Shown here piece after piece: positions 1 through 8,549 of a stretch of DNA of 64,000 bases (its first letter is position 1; each line of letters starts with the position of its first letter). Below the pieces are notes generated by a model. It made no database searches, was not told the DNA's origin, and saw only the letters and a list, made by a program, of their open reading frames with translations. Both the position numbers and the translations under genes were made by a program. Source of the stretch: CAYRSS01 sp964426945 (GTDB lineage: Bacteria; Planctomycetota; Phycisphaerae; UBA1845); the NCBI GenBank assembly GCA_964426945.1, contig CAYRSS010000006.1, forward strand, positions 62,001 to 126,000. The letters run 5' to 3'.

Positions 1-317
1 ACCTCGCGAACCGGGCCGTCCTCGTACCACTCCGAGGGGGCACCGGCCGCTTCGGCGGCCGCGTTGCCCGGATGCACGTTCGGCAGGTAGCCGTCGTTCT
101 CGATGCGGTACACCTGGAGGCTCTGACCCACCTCGCGCAGATTGTGCATGCAGACGGTGGCGTTGGCGATGCGGATGGACCGCTTCAGCGAGGGCAGCAG
201 CATCCCCACCATGAGCGCAATGATGCTGGTGACCACCAGCAGCTCCACGAGGCTGAAGCCCCGGGCGCGCAGCGGCGCAGAAGGAGAACGCGGATTTGTG
301 CACCCTACCCTGGCCAT
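1..317 (-). CDS. Prepilin-type protein, 5' part only
   Basis: The reading frame opens at an ATG (complement of 315-317) and runs off the left edge, so 105 codons are visible. An in-frame TGA lies just upstream of the ATG. A short basic leader is followed by the type IV prepilin cleavage/methylation motif RGFSLVELL near residues 19-27, then a hydrophobic helix ending in MLLPSL. After that comes a soluble stretch typical of type II secretion / DUF1559-like pseudopilins (HNLREVGQSLQVYR). The leader would be cut by a prepilin peptidase after the Gly. What the mature protein assembles into cannot be decided, because the C-terminal domain is outside the window. It is divergent from the radical SAM gene at 638. 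Confidence 0.85.
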   Translation of the reverse strand, partial: MARVGCTNPRSPSAPLRARGFSLVELLVVTSIIALMVGMLLPSLKRSIRIANATVCMHNLREVGQSLQVYRIENDGYLPNVHPGNAAAEAAGAPSEWYEDGPVRE

Positions 318-637
318 AAGCGATCAATAAAAATGTACCCCAAACCGCAATCCCTCGCAATCGAAAAATCACACACCAAGTTGTGCGAATGCACCAAAAA
401 CCCTGCAAAACAGGCCGGATCGCGCTCCCGGCGGCCGGGAGGCCGCGCCCGACGACCGAGCGGATATCGCGCGCCGCCGTTTCGTCCTATACTGCGGAGC
501 AGGCCGGACCGCACCGAATCTCGACCCGCGACCGCCCCGCCGCCCGCGGCGGCCGCGCCATCCCTGCCGCCGTCCGGGGCGGGATGTGAATCGTGGCGGG
601 CCGTCGCCGGCCCGTCGTCAGCCCGGGGAGCCCGCTC
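318..637. other. Intergenic region between divergent genes
   Basis: This stretch holds the upstream regions of a minus-strand prepilin gene and a plus-strand radical SAM gene. The part next to the prepilin start (about 318-415) is clearly richer in A and T than its surroundings, as expected of a promoter region, but I see no convincing -35/-10 pair. A long minus-strand open frame crossing this area is a high-GC shadow of the radical SAM gene. Confidence 0.4.
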
Positions 638-2452
638 GTGAATAGCCTTGCCCATCGCATCAGCCACGAATTGCTGCCCTTTGTGCAGCAGCCCGCCCAG
701 TACATCGGCGGAGAGTTCAACCAGTTGCCGCGCGACGGCGACTGGCCGCGGGCCGACGTGCGCGTCGCCGTCGCCTTTCCCGACACGTACACCATCGGCA
801 TGAGCCACCTCGGCTGTCAGATCCTCTACTGGCTCATCAACCACACGCCGGGCTGCGTCGCGGAGCGCGTCTTCTGCCCGTGGACCGACGCCGAAGCGGT
901 GATGCGGGCGAAGGGGCTGCCGCTGTTCACGTGGGACACGCGCCAGCCGGTGTCTTCGGCGGATGTCCTCGCCGTGTCGCTGCAGTACGAAATGTCCTTC
1001 ACCAGCGTGCTGCAGATTCTCGACCTGGCCGGCATCCCGCTGCGCAGCGCCGACCGCGACGACACCCACCCGCTGGTCATCGCCGGCGGACCGCAGGCCG
1101 ACAACCCCGAGCCCATGGCGCCCTTCCTCGACCTCGTCGTGCTCGGCGACGGCGAAGCGTCGATGAGCGCCATCCTCGCCTGCTACAAGGAACTTCGCGC
1201 GGGCGGCATGCGCCGCCGCGACATGATCCGCGAGATGGCCCGGCGGTTTCCCTGGATCTACGCCCCCGCTCTCTACGACGTGCAGCACCACGCCGACGGC
1301 ACCATCGCGGCGATCAACCGCACTGACCCGAAGATCTTCGCGACCATCGAACGCTGCCAGACGGAGAACTTCGACGCCGCACCCTTTCCCGTCCGGCCGC
1401 TCGTGCCGTTTGTGGAGGTGGTCCACGACCGCATCGCGGTCGAGATCATGCGCGGCTGTCCGCAGCGCTGCCGCTTCTGCCACGCCGGCTACACCAAGCG
1501 GCCGGTGCGCATGCGAACCGTCGATCAGATCATCGCCATCGCCGAGGAGATGTACGCGGCCACCGGCGTGGACGAACTGGGGCTGCTCTCGCTCTCGACG
1601 GCCGACTATCCCGACCTGGCCGAGCTGGCCAAGCGAATCAACGAGCGCTTCGAATCGCGCAAGGTGAACATCTCCGTGCCGTCGCTGCGCGTGGACAAGA
1701 TGCTGCAGAACATCCCGTGGATGGTGAACACCGTCCGCAAGGGCGGGCTGACCATGGCCGTCGAGGCCGCCAACGACGACATGCGGGCCGCCATCCGCAA
1801 GAAGGTCACCGACGGCAACCTGCTCGACGGCGTCCGCCAGGCGTTCGAGGCCGGGTGGAAGAGTGTGAAGCTCTATTTCATGCTCGGTTTCCCCGGCGAG
1901 CGGCCGGAGGACATCGACGGCATTGTGCACTTGGCGAAGAAGGTCAGCGACGTCCGCCGCCACATGGGCAAGGCCCCGGCCGGGGTGAACGCGAGCGTCG
2001 GCTGGCTGGTGCCCAAGCCCTACACGCCCTACCAGTGGGCCGCCCAGCCGCCGGCCGAGTACTTCCACGAGTGCCGCCGCCGCCTGTCGCGCGAGTTGGC
2101 GGGCCTGAAGAAAACGCCGGTGAAGGTGAAAGCTCACAAGGTGGAGCGTTCGATCCTCGAGGCCGTCTTCGCCCGCGGCGACCGCCGCTTGGCCGACAGC
2201 ATCGAAGCGGCCTACCGCCTGGGCGCCCGCTTCGACGGCTGGGACGAGCGTTTCGACAACACCATCTGGACCCGCGCCTTCGAACAAACCAGCACCGACC
2301 CGGCCTGGTACGCCCACCGCGAACGGCCGTACGGCGAAGTCTTCCCCTGGACCCACCTGCACGGCGGCGCCCCGGTGGAATACCTGCGACATCAGTATGC
2401 GGATTCGTTCACGCAGATCGGCATGCCGATGCCGCTGGGCGCGGCGGGGTAG
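638..2452 (+). CDS. B12-binding-type radical SAM protein (TIGR03960-like)
   Basis: This is a protein of 604 residues resembling the uncharacterised radical SAM family found elsewhere as the N-terminal half of fusions with a DUF2344 domain. Here no fusion partner follows. The N-terminus carries the family's PAQYIGGEFN segment, then a cobalamin-binding-like fold (FPDTYTIGMSHLGCQILY). The radical SAM cluster motif RGCPQRCRFCHAG (CxxxCxxC, which binds a 4Fe-4S cluster) lies near residue 274. GTG 638 was chosen because GGGGAG lies 8 bases upstream. An in-frame GTG at 593 would add 15 unrelated residues. The family's reaction is not established to my knowledge. A role in RNA or cofactor modification is only inferred from the fold. 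Confidence 0.9.
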   Translation: MNSLAHRISHELLPFVQQPAQYIGGEFNQLPRDGDWPRADVRVAVAFPDTYTIGMSHLGCQILYWLINHTPGCVAERVFCPWTDAEAVMRAKGLPLFTWDTRQPVSSADVLAVSLQYEMSFTSVLQILDLAGIPLRSADRDDTHPLVIAGGPQADNPEPMAPFLDLVVLGDGEASMSAILACYKELRAGGMRRRDMIREMARRFPWIYAPALYDVQHHADGTIAAINRTDPKIFATIERCQTENFDAAPFPVRPLVPFVEVVHDRIAVEIMRGCPQRCRFCHAGYTKRPVRMRTVDQIIAIAEEMYAATGVDELGLLSLSTADYPDLAELAKRINERFESRKVNISVPSLRVDKMLQNIPWMVNTVRKGGLTMAVEAANDDMRAAIRKKVTDGNLLDGVRQAFEAGWKSVKLYFMLGFPGERPEDIDGIVHLAKKVSDVRRHMGKAPAGVNASVGWLVPKPYTPYQWAAQPPAEYFHECRRRLSRELAGLKKTPVKVKAHKVERSILEAVFARGDRRLADSIEAAYRLGARFDGWDERFDNTIWTRAFEQTSTDPAWYAHRERPYGEVFPWTHLHGGAPVEYLRHQYADSFTQIGMPMPLGAAG

Positions 2453-2609
2453 CATGAGAGCGCCGTGGGTGGCATGCTCTCGCCGTACTCGGCGTGAGCA
2501 TGTTTTCGACGGGGCGGAGACCCATTTTCATGGCCGATGGTCCGACAGATTCTGCATACAGCACTCTCGCCCGAGGCCGACAAGAATCACCGCAGGAATC
2601 GTATGTGTC

Positions 2610-3320
2610 ATGAATCATCATACTGACGCATTTGTTCCCGGTCGCGACTTGAAATACCGGCGCGTCGGATTCAATGTGGTTGTCGTCGCTTTCATCGCGC
2701 TGATGATCGATGCGTTTCTCAATCGCGATCCCTGCGTTCGACTGCCCAACGGCTACAGCATCGTCGCCATTTCGGCAGGCAGCCCGTGTTTGCTGCAATA
2801 CGAGCCCTGGAAGGACGAGCGGGAGTACGCCGGGTGGAGAGCCCTGCACCAGCAAACCCGGGACGAAAACGGAAGGGAGTCAGAGCGCTTCCTCCTCGTC
2901 CCCCTCGTCGATGGCGCAACCAGCGAGACGCTGGAGTTTGATTCGAAGCAGGAGTGGGAGGCCGCGACTCGAGCCAAGAACGCCGAGCCGTCGCCCTTCC
3001 ATGTGGAGCAGTTCAGCGGTATTACGCAGTTCGGCACGCGATCCTCGTTTGTCATCGGCGATCATGACGGCGGCTACTTCATCCTGAATACGGCCGAAAA
3101 CTCCGTCGAGAGCGTGGAGACGAAGGAAGAATGGTCCCGCAAAGCCGCGGCCGCTGGGCTGTCAACCGAAGATCTTTCTGACCCGAAGTCCTGGTTCCTC
3201 CAGGCTCGAGATCAATTCTCCGTCGCGATTGTCGGCGGATTTCTGCTCATCACGCTGCCATGGGTCCTGCGACCGCTCTGGGCGAGCAAGAGGCCGAAGG
3301 TGCAAAAGGTGTCAGGATGA
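2610..3320 (+). CDS. Hypothetical membrane protein, two TM segments
   Basis: This is an unrecognised 236-residue protein. A hydrophobic segment lies near residues 18-36 (VGFNVVVVAFIALMIDAF), and a second, near the C-terminus (VAIVGGFLLITLPWVL), is followed by basic residues. The roughly 150 residues between are soluble and probably extracytoplasmic. ATG 2610 has AGGAA about 12 bases upstream. The open frame continues further upstream without a credible start. The last codons, encoding QKVSG, lie within the left arm of an inverted-repeat element (3304-3432), so the natural C-terminus may have been altered by insertion. Composition is less GC-rich than the flanking genes, which suggests accessory DNA. 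No function can be assigned. Confidence 0.6.
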   Translation: MNHHTDAFVPGRDLKYRRVGFNVVVVAFIALMIDAFLNRDPCVRLPNGYSIVAISAGSPCLLQYEPWKDEREYAGWRALHQQTRDENGRESERFLLVPLVDGATSETLEFDSKQEWEAATRAKNAEPSPFHVEQFSGITQFGTRSSFVIGDHDGGYFILNTAENSVESVETKEEWSRKAAAAGLSTEDLSDPKSWFLQARDQFSVAIVGGFLLITLPWVLRPLWASKRPKVQKVSG

Positions 3321-3432
3321 TTTATTGGGTGCTCTCTTTGCGTTCAAAGGGAAGGCGGATGGCCCCCCTGGACCAGCCGGACTTGTCTCCGAGGGTCAGG
3401 AGTGCTCCGCAATAATCAACCTGACACCTTTT
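3304..3432. repeat. Inverted-repeat (MITE/REP-like) element, about 130 bp
   Basis: The outer arms are a perfect 13-bp inverted repeat: AAAAGGTGTCAGG at 3304-3316 and its complement CCTGACACCTTTT at 3420-3432. Pairing continues inward with one bulge (TGATTTATTG against CAATAATCA). About 80 bases lie between the arms. The GTGTCAGG/CCTGACACC core resembles repetitive extragenic palindromes, and a related element occurs at 50441-50530. It overlaps the end of the 2610 gene and lies just before the 3438 gene. Confidence 0.75.
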
Positions 3433-3437
3433 CCTTC

Positions 3438-3590
3438 ATGGATGCCGATGTGACCGTGATTCACTTCAAAAACGCTGACGGTAGCCCGCGAGTGATGAGC
3501 CTAGGTGGAGCGGGTGCGAGTGATCGGTGGGTGCTGCGAAGGCCTGATCCGAACGATCCGCAGTTTGTCGCATGGGAGGCCCTGCCATGA
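3438..3590 (+). CDS. Small hypothetical protein
   Basis: This is a 50-residue frame starting MDADVTVIHFKNADGSPRV and ending FVAWEALP. The ATG at 3438 is preferred over GTG 3402 because the upstream extension would be encoded by the arm of the inverted-repeat element. No good ribosome binding site precedes 3438. The TGA stop overlaps the ATG of the next gene (ATGA, 3587-3590), the usual sign of translational coupling, and this is the main support that the gene is real. The function is not recognised. It may be a partner of the following protein. Confidence 0.45.
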   Translation: MDADVTVIHFKNADGSPRVMSLGGAGASDRWVLRRPDPNDPQFVAWEALP

Positions 3591-4027
3591 TCTTGGCGCA
3601 ATGGAATAGTGAGTGGTTCATCGCGCAACGCGGAACAACAAGTGTTCCTGGATGCTCCCTTCGGCTACGAAAATCAGCCACGCCACCAGAAGGCTTCCAT
3701 GTCTATAGCGTTGAAACGTTCTGGCACAAGTATTTCCCGGTAACGGACGAGATTACGTTCTACCCGGAGCTCCGCTATCGCGGCTGCAAGGTTACTCCCG
3801 AGAGCTGGCACCTCGAATCGGCTGAGCCGATCGTGAAGTGTCTCCTGATGCCGGAGGACTTGGACACGGAAGCGATGCTGGGCATCAAGGACCTCGCCGC
3901 CTGGGCGCGCCCAAAGTACATGCGTGAAGCGGGCTGGGAGTGGGACCCGCGCGATGGCGGCACGAAGTACATCCACGTCGACGACCTCCAAAAAATCGAA
4001 GGCCCGCCCCCGGAGGGCGCGTTCTGA
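3587..4027 (+). CDS. Hypothetical protein coupled to the preceding small gene
   Basis: This is a 146-residue soluble protein starting MILAQWNSEWFIAQRG, with no signal peptide or membrane segment. The start at 3587 gives an ATGA overlap with the 50-residue gene. An upstream in-frame ATG at 3572 lies inside that gene and is less likely. The protein is rich in Trp and acidic residues in its second half (WEWDPRDGGTKYIHVDDL). It resembles no family I can name. Together with the genes at 2610 and 3438 it forms a short island between conserved housekeeping genes. A small accessory pair such as an effector and cognate protein is possible but unsupported. Confidence 0.6.
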   Translation: MILAQWNSEWFIAQRGTTSVPGCSLRLRKSATPPEGFHVYSVETFWHKYFPVTDEITFYPELRYRGCKVTPESWHLESAEPIVKCLLMPEDLDTEAMLGIKDLAAWARPKYMREAGWEWDPRDGGTKYIHVDDLQKIEGPPPEGAF

Positions 4028-4112
4028 GTTTCGCCAGCCGGGCGCGGCTCGCGCGAGTGGGAAACTCGCACCAGCAACGTGCTCCGCGGTGCGCATCCGG
4101 CGACGCCGGCGT

Positions 4113-4847
4113 TCATCTCGACAGATCCTCGCTCGCCAGCCGTGAGCGGATCATCCGGCACAGCGCCCGCTCGCAGTTTTCCACCCGGGCGAAGGTTGCC
4201 CCCGTCTCCGCGGCGATGCGCCGCAGCGGGCGGCGGCGCTCTTCGTCGGGCACGAGCAGCCGCTCCTCCAGCACGCGCTGCACGACCGCATCCAGCCCGG
4301 CCACATCCGAGCGGCGGGCCAGGTAGTCGCTCGCCGCCTGCCGCGCCGCCGACTCGATCAGCTCGCGCAATCGCTCGCCCGGCATCTGCCCGCTCTCGTC
4401 GCCCGGGGCCTGTCGCCGGTCGACCAGGCTCGCCCCCGCGTCCCGGGGCAACTGGTGCATGCGCGGGCCGGCGGGGTCGTGGCGCCGGCGCTCGTCCGAC
4501 CGTCGGCCGTCCTCCCCCGCCGGGTCGCGGCGACGACGGGGTCGCCGTACGCGGGCACCGGGCTCGCTGAATCCCGTCCGCAGGGCCGCCGCCACCGCCC
4601 GGCGGATGCGCAGCAGGGCGAACGCCCCGAAGGGAATCCCGCTGGCCGGATCCCACCGGCGGGCCGCCTCCATCAGCCCGAGGCAGCCCTCCTGGAACAG
4701 GTCGGCCCGCTCGCGTTCTCGGCTGGGCAGGTCGAGGCTGTGGACGCGCCGTTTCAGGTGCAGCCCGACCAGGCCGGTGTTCTCCGCGACCAGCTTCTGC
4801 TGCTCGGCCGTCAGGGGCGCCGGGGCCCCCGGGTTGTGCTGCGCCAT
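4113..4847 (-). CDS. Sigma-70 family RNA polymerase sigma factor
   Basis: This is a protein of 244 residues. Region 2 is clear at about residues 17-85: ENTGLVGLHL, then DLFQEGCLGLMEAARRWDP and an FGAFALLRIRRAV segment matching the core-binding and -10 recognition helices. A charged, Arg-rich linker follows. The C-terminal helix-turn-helix (RRIAAETGATFARVENCERAL) resembles region 4.2, with a Cys where regular sigmas usually carry Gln. The ATG at 4847 has GGAAGGA upstream on the minus strand. A longer frame to 4940 exists but lacks such a site. The protein is shorter than a housekeeping RpoD and has no obvious region 3, so it is probably an alternative sigma factor. Target genes are unknown. 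Confidence 0.8.
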   Translation of the reverse strand: MAQHNPGAPAPLTAEQQKLVAENTGLVGLHLKRRVHSLDLPSRERERADLFQEGCLGLMEAARRWDPASGIPFGAFALLRIRRAVAAALRTGFSEPGARVRRPRRRRDPAGEDGRRSDERRRHDPAGPRMHQLPRDAGASLVDRRQAPGDESGQMPGERLRELIESAARQAASDYLARRSDVAGLDAVVQRVLEERLLVPDEERRRPLRRIAAETGATFARVENCERALCRMIRSRLASEDLSR

Positions 4848-5087
4848 GGCTGTTTCCTTCCGTTGAATGGGCCGCCCACGGGCGGGATTGGAGACCGAAC
4901 AAATACCTAACAAACGCGAGGCGGGAAAGTCAACGCCCATCCCCTATCGGGGGTGACAGAACCTGGCGCGGTCGATGGGCGGCGGACTGGTCCGGATCGT
5001 GCAGGGGGCTTCGGCGCGTCGCGGCGCGGGGAGGCGCCCCGATTTCGGGCGCTGCCCCCCTCGCCGCGGCGTACAAGGAATACCGCC

Positions 5088-6413
5088 ATGGCAGCTGCTC
5101 GGAAGAACGTCATCATCATCGGCGCCGCCGGGCGGGATTTTCACGACTTCAACGTCTATTGGCGCGGGCGACGCGACTGCCGCGTGGTGGCCTTCACGGC
5201 GGCGCAGATTCCCGACATCGCGGGGCGCGTCTACCCCGCAGTCCTTGCGGGGCGCGCGTATCGCCGGGGCATCCCGATCGCCCCCGAAGAGCAACTGGCC
5301 CGCCTGATCGGCCGGCACAACGTCGTGCTCGCCGCGATGGCCTATTCCGACCTGCCGCACGAAGAGGTGATGCACAAGGCGGCGATTGTGAACGCCGCCG
5401 GGGCGGACTTCGTCATGCTCGCCCCGCGGCAGACGATGCTGAAGTCAAAGCGACCGGTGATCGCGGTGTGTGCGGTGCGGACGGGTTGCGGGAAAAGCCA
5501 GACCACGCGGGCCGTCGCCGCGGCGCTGAAGGCCATGGGCCGCCGCGTGGCCGTCGTGCGCCACCCCATGCCCTATGGCGACCTCGCGAAGCAGGCTGTG
5601 CAGCGTTTCGCCGCCCCGGAAGACCTCGACCGGCACCATTGCACGATCGAAGAGCGCGAGGAGTACGAGCCGCATATTGCCGCGGGCAACCTCGTGTTCG
5701 CCGGGGTCGACTATGCGCGGATTCTTCGGCAGGCGGAGAAGGAAGCCGACGTGATTCTCTGGGACGGCGGCAACAACGACACGCCGTTCTACGTGCCTGA
5801 TCTGCATATCGTGGTGGCCGATCCGCACCGTGCCGGGCATGAGCTGCGCTACTACCCCGGCGAGACCAATCTCCGCATGGCTGACGTGGTGCTCATCAAC
5901 AAGGTGCGGACGGCTGATCCGGCGGCCGTGGCCGAGGTCGAACGGAACGTGACCCGGATCAACCCCGATGCGAAGCTCATTCTGGCGGATTCGCCGGTTA
6001 CAGTGGATCAACCTGAGCGTATCGCCGGTCGGCGGGTCCTGGTCGTGGAGGACGGGCCGACCGTGACTCACGGCGAGATGCGCATTGGCGCGGGCTACGT
6101 GGCGGCGCGGGTGCATGGCGCGATGTCGCTGGTCGATCCGCGTCCCTTCGCGGCCGGCTCGATCCGACGGACTTTCGAGAAGTATTCACACGTGACGGAG
6201 GTGCTGCCCGCGATGGGCTATGGCAGGAAGCAGATGCGCGAGCTGGAGGCGACGATCAACGCCTCCGACGCCGAGCTGGTGCTGATCGGCACGCCGATCG
6301 ACCTTGGCGGGCTGCTGAAGCTGAACAAGCCGGCGCTTCGCGTGCGGTATGAGCTGGGCACCGAGGCGGCGAAGGCGCTGGCGAAGCACGTGCGCCGGGT
6401 GGTGAAGAGGTAG
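5088..6413 (+). CDS. GTPase of the cyclic 2,3-diphosphoglycerate synthetase family
   Basis: This is a protein of 441 residues matching the COG2403 type of predicted GTPase. It starts MAAARKNVIIIGAAGRDFHD, a Rossmann-like first half with DFNVYWRG. A P-loop (RTGCGKSQTTR) lies near residue 130, followed by VRHPMPYGDL, VILWDGGNNDTPF and VVLINKV, the last resembling the GTPase specificity motif. In methanogenic archaea relatives make cyclic 2,3-diphosphoglycerate from 2,3-diphosphoglycerate with ATP. The substrate in bacteria is not settled, so the enzyme name should be treated as a family label. ATG 5088 follows AAGGA at a usable distance. The longer frame from 4953 has an unrelated Arg/Gly-rich extension. 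The protein is cytoplasmic. Confidence 0.85.
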   Translation: MAAARKNVIIIGAAGRDFHDFNVYWRGRRDCRVVAFTAAQIPDIAGRVYPAVLAGRAYRRGIPIAPEEQLARLIGRHNVVLAAMAYSDLPHEEVMHKAAIVNAAGADFVMLAPRQTMLKSKRPVIAVCAVRTGCGKSQTTRAVAAALKAMGRRVAVVRHPMPYGDLAKQAVQRFAAPEDLDRHHCTIEEREEYEPHIAAGNLVFAGVDYARILRQAEKEADVILWDGGNNDTPFYVPDLHIVVADPHRAGHELRYYPGETNLRMADVVLINKVRTADPAAVAEVERNVTRINPDAKLILADSPVTVDQPERIAGRRVLVVEDGPTVTHGEMRIGAGYVAARVHGAMSLVDPRPFAAGSIRRTFEKYSHVTEVLPAMGYGRKQMRELEATINASDAELVLIGTPIDLGGLLKLNKPALRVRYELGTEAAKALAKHVRRVVKR

Positions 6414-6587
6414 TCGCACCTGTCCGGACCCGCCATGTTCAGCGCCGCCGCGTGCGGCGGCCCGGCGAACCGATCACGCCGCACGCGACGCGGCGAATCC
6501 GCCCCGCCTTGCGTCCGCCGCCCGCCGCTCGTAAGCTCTCGCCGCTTTGGCGCTTACGATTTTTCGGTGCGGACGGGGCGACCCTTC

Positions 6588-7661
6588 GTGGACATCAACC
6601 AGCTTCGCGATCATCTGACGGCCGTGGAGGCCGATGTGCGGGCCCGGACCGCCGGTGTGACCGCCGTGGAGGCCCTGCGCGGGCTCGAATCCTCGGTGCT
6701 GAGCAAGACCGGCTCGGTGGGCAGCCTGGTTTCGGCGATTCGCGAGGCTCCGGCGGACCAGCGCAAGCAGTTCGGCGAGATGGTCAACGCAGCCAAGACC
6801 ACGCTCAAGGCGGTCTTTGATGGCCGGCTGGCCGAGCTGCAGCGGGCCGCTGAGTCGGCCGAGTCCGCCGGCGCGGCCGACTTTGACCCCACCCTGCCCG
6901 GGCTGGTCGAGCCGATGGGCGCGGTTCACCCCGTGACCGCGGTGCAGTGGGAGATCGAGCGGGCCTTCGAGCGGCTGGGCTTCACGGTCGAGGCCGGTCC
7001 GGAGATGGAGAGTGAGTACAACAACTTCGAGGCCCTGAACATCCCCGCGACGCACCCCGCCCGCGACATGCAGGACACCTTCTGGCTGACGAACGGCAAG
7101 GTGCTGCGGACGCACACCTCGCCGGTGCAGCACCGGGCGATGCTCAAGTTCGGCGCCCCGCTGCGGATCGTGTCGCCGGGGCGGTGCTTCCGCTACGAGA
7201 CGATCGACGCCTCGCATGAGAATACGTTTCATCAGGTCGAAGGGCTGATGATCGATCGTGACATCTCGATTCCCAACCTGATCGCGATGGCCCGGACGCT
7301 GCTCTCCGAGGTGATGCAGCGCGAGGTTGAGTTGCGCGTCCGGCCGGGGTTCTTTCCCTTCGTCGAGCCGGGTATCGAGATCGACATGAACTGCCAGATC
7401 TGCGGCGGCAAGGGCTGCCCGACGTGTAAGCATTCGGGCTGGGTCGAAATCCTGCCCTGCGGCATGGTGCACCCGAACGTGCTTCGCGCGGGCAAGATCG
7501 ATCCGAAAGAGTTCACCGGCTTCGCCTTCGGTCTGGGGCTCACGCGGCTGGCGATGATGAAATTCGGGATACGGGACATCCGCGTGCTGAACGCCGGGGA
7601 CATCCGGCCGTTGATATCGCCGCGGCGGCTCGCGGGGCCGGTGCTTGGCGGGACGAACTGA
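6588..7661 (+). CDS. pheS: Phenylalanine-tRNA ligase alpha subunit
   Basis: This is the catalytic alpha subunit of the (alpha-beta)2 synthetase that charges tRNA-Phe. The N-terminal coiled-coil region (residues 1-95, QLRDHLTAVEADVRA) precedes the class II core. Motif 2 is around HTSPVQHRAM and RCFRYETIDASHENTFHQVE. The bacterial CQICGGKGCPTCKHSGWVEI stretch is present, and motif 3 is GFAFGLGLTRLAMMKFGI near the end. Length is 357 residues with GTG at 6588, slightly longer than the usual 330-345. Another in-frame GTG lies at 6567. pheT is normally directly downstream, but here a lipoprotein gene of 639 bp and a repeat-like stretch separate the two. Confidence 0.96.
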   Translation: MDINQLRDHLTAVEADVRARTAGVTAVEALRGLESSVLSKTGSVGSLVSAIREAPADQRKQFGEMVNAAKTTLKAVFDGRLAELQRAAESAESAGAADFDPTLPGLVEPMGAVHPVTAVQWEIERAFERLGFTVEAGPEMESEYNNFEALNIPATHPARDMQDTFWLTNGKVLRTHTSPVQHRAMLKFGAPLRIVSPGRCFRYETIDASHENTFHQVEGLMIDRDISIPNLIAMARTLLSEVMQREVELRVRPGFFPFVEPGIEIDMNCQICGGKGCPTCKHSGWVEILPCGMVHPNVLRAGKIDPKEFTGFAFGLGLTRLAMMKFGIRDIRVLNAGDIRPLISPRRLAGPVLGGTN

Positions 7662-7699
7662 AGCGGGACGCAGAGGAGGCGGAGATTCGAGGAGGCCGT

Positions 7700-8338
7700 G
7701 TGACGGAGGGCGGTTCCAGATTGGTGCGCAGGCTGGGAACGGGTCGGCTGCTCATTCGGGCGCTTCTCGTTACCGCAACGCTGACGATCGCGAGCGGCTG
7801 CGCTCTGATTTACATCCCGCACACGGTGGCTCTGCCACCTGAGCAGTTTCGGCACTTACGCGTTGTGGCGGAGGAATCGGGCGATCCGGTGGAAGCAGCG
7901 AGCGTACGGCTCATCAAGCAGTCGTATAAGAACTGGGCCAAGCCGGGCACGTTCCCACCGATCTACTGCGACAACTGCGCCCGCGATCCTGATCACGAGC
8001 GTTTGGAATGGTGTGCGAATTGCCACCGCAAGACTGCGATTTGGTCCGCGAAGAACGTGGGGGACGGTGCATTCGAGTTCCGCAACCGCTCAGCGACAGG
8101 CTGGTGGCGAATCGTTGGCCCGGGTCCACTCGGATGGGTGTTGTACGATACCTGGGAGACCATCATTGTGGTCAAAGCGGATAACCGGCAGACAGCCTGG
8201 TTCCCGGCGACGACAGCAGGGTTCGCAACATGGCAGCGGCGCCCCGTCGGGAAGGGTGGGCCGGGCGCCGGTACACGAGTCGAACTGAAAGACAACTACG
8301 CTCTTGTTAGCCTCTCTGCGACAGAAGAGACGCAATGA
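7700..8338 (+). CDS. Putative lipoprotein between pheS and pheT
   Basis: This is a protein of 212 residues. GTG 7700 follows GAGGAGG closely. The N-terminus is basic (RLVRRLGTGRLLIR) and runs into a hydrophobic stretch ending TIASGC, an acceptable lipobox with Cys near residue 34. The mature part has two CxxC pairs (YCDNCARDP, WCANCHRK), suggesting a small zinc-binding or disulfide-bonded knuckle. Then comes a WWRIVGPGPLGWVLYDTWE region. I do not recognise the family. The interposition between pheS and pheT is unusual, and the gene may be an insertion into an ancestral pheST operon. Confidence 0.7.
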   Translation: MTEGGSRLVRRLGTGRLLIRALLVTATLTIASGCALIYIPHTVALPPEQFRHLRVVAEESGDPVEAASVRLIKQSYKNWAKPGTFPPIYCDNCARDPDHERLEWCANCHRKTAIWSAKNVGDGAFEFRNRSATGWWRIVGPGPLGWVLYDTWETIIVVKADNRQTAWFPATTAGFATWQRRPVGKGGPGAGTRVELKDNYALVSLSATEETQ

Positions 8339-8489
8339 TCACGAGGCCGAACCCTGTAGACAAGAAACGCGGCGATCACTGACGGCTTCGCAGAAGCAAA
8401 GCGCTTCAGGATACGGGTGCAAGAATAGCGCGGAACCCCATGAACGTTGAAATACAGAGAGACGGATCCCTGTTCGAGGCCACGCATCA

Positions 8490-8526
8490 GCGCCTCCGCG
8501 CTCTCTGCGCCTTCTCTGCGCCCTCT
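8490..8526. repeat. CT-rich dispersed intergenic repeat, fragment
   Basis: The sequence CGCCTCCGCGCTCTCTGCGCC, followed by a second TTCTCTGCGCCCTCT unit, resembles the segments around 27812-27855 and 28021-28080 in this window. The core is CTCTGCG/GCGCC in pyrimidine-rich context. It sits directly upstream of pheT. The relationship is by eye only. Confidence 0.35.
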
Positions 8527-8549
8527 ACAAAGGCTGAAAGACCCCGTCG

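Noticed and set aside
305..2455. Open frame of 716 codons on the minus strand opposite the radical SAM gene
   Set aside because: High-GC shadow; the opposite frame has clear radical SAM motifs and this one has Arg/His/Val-rich sequence with no domain.
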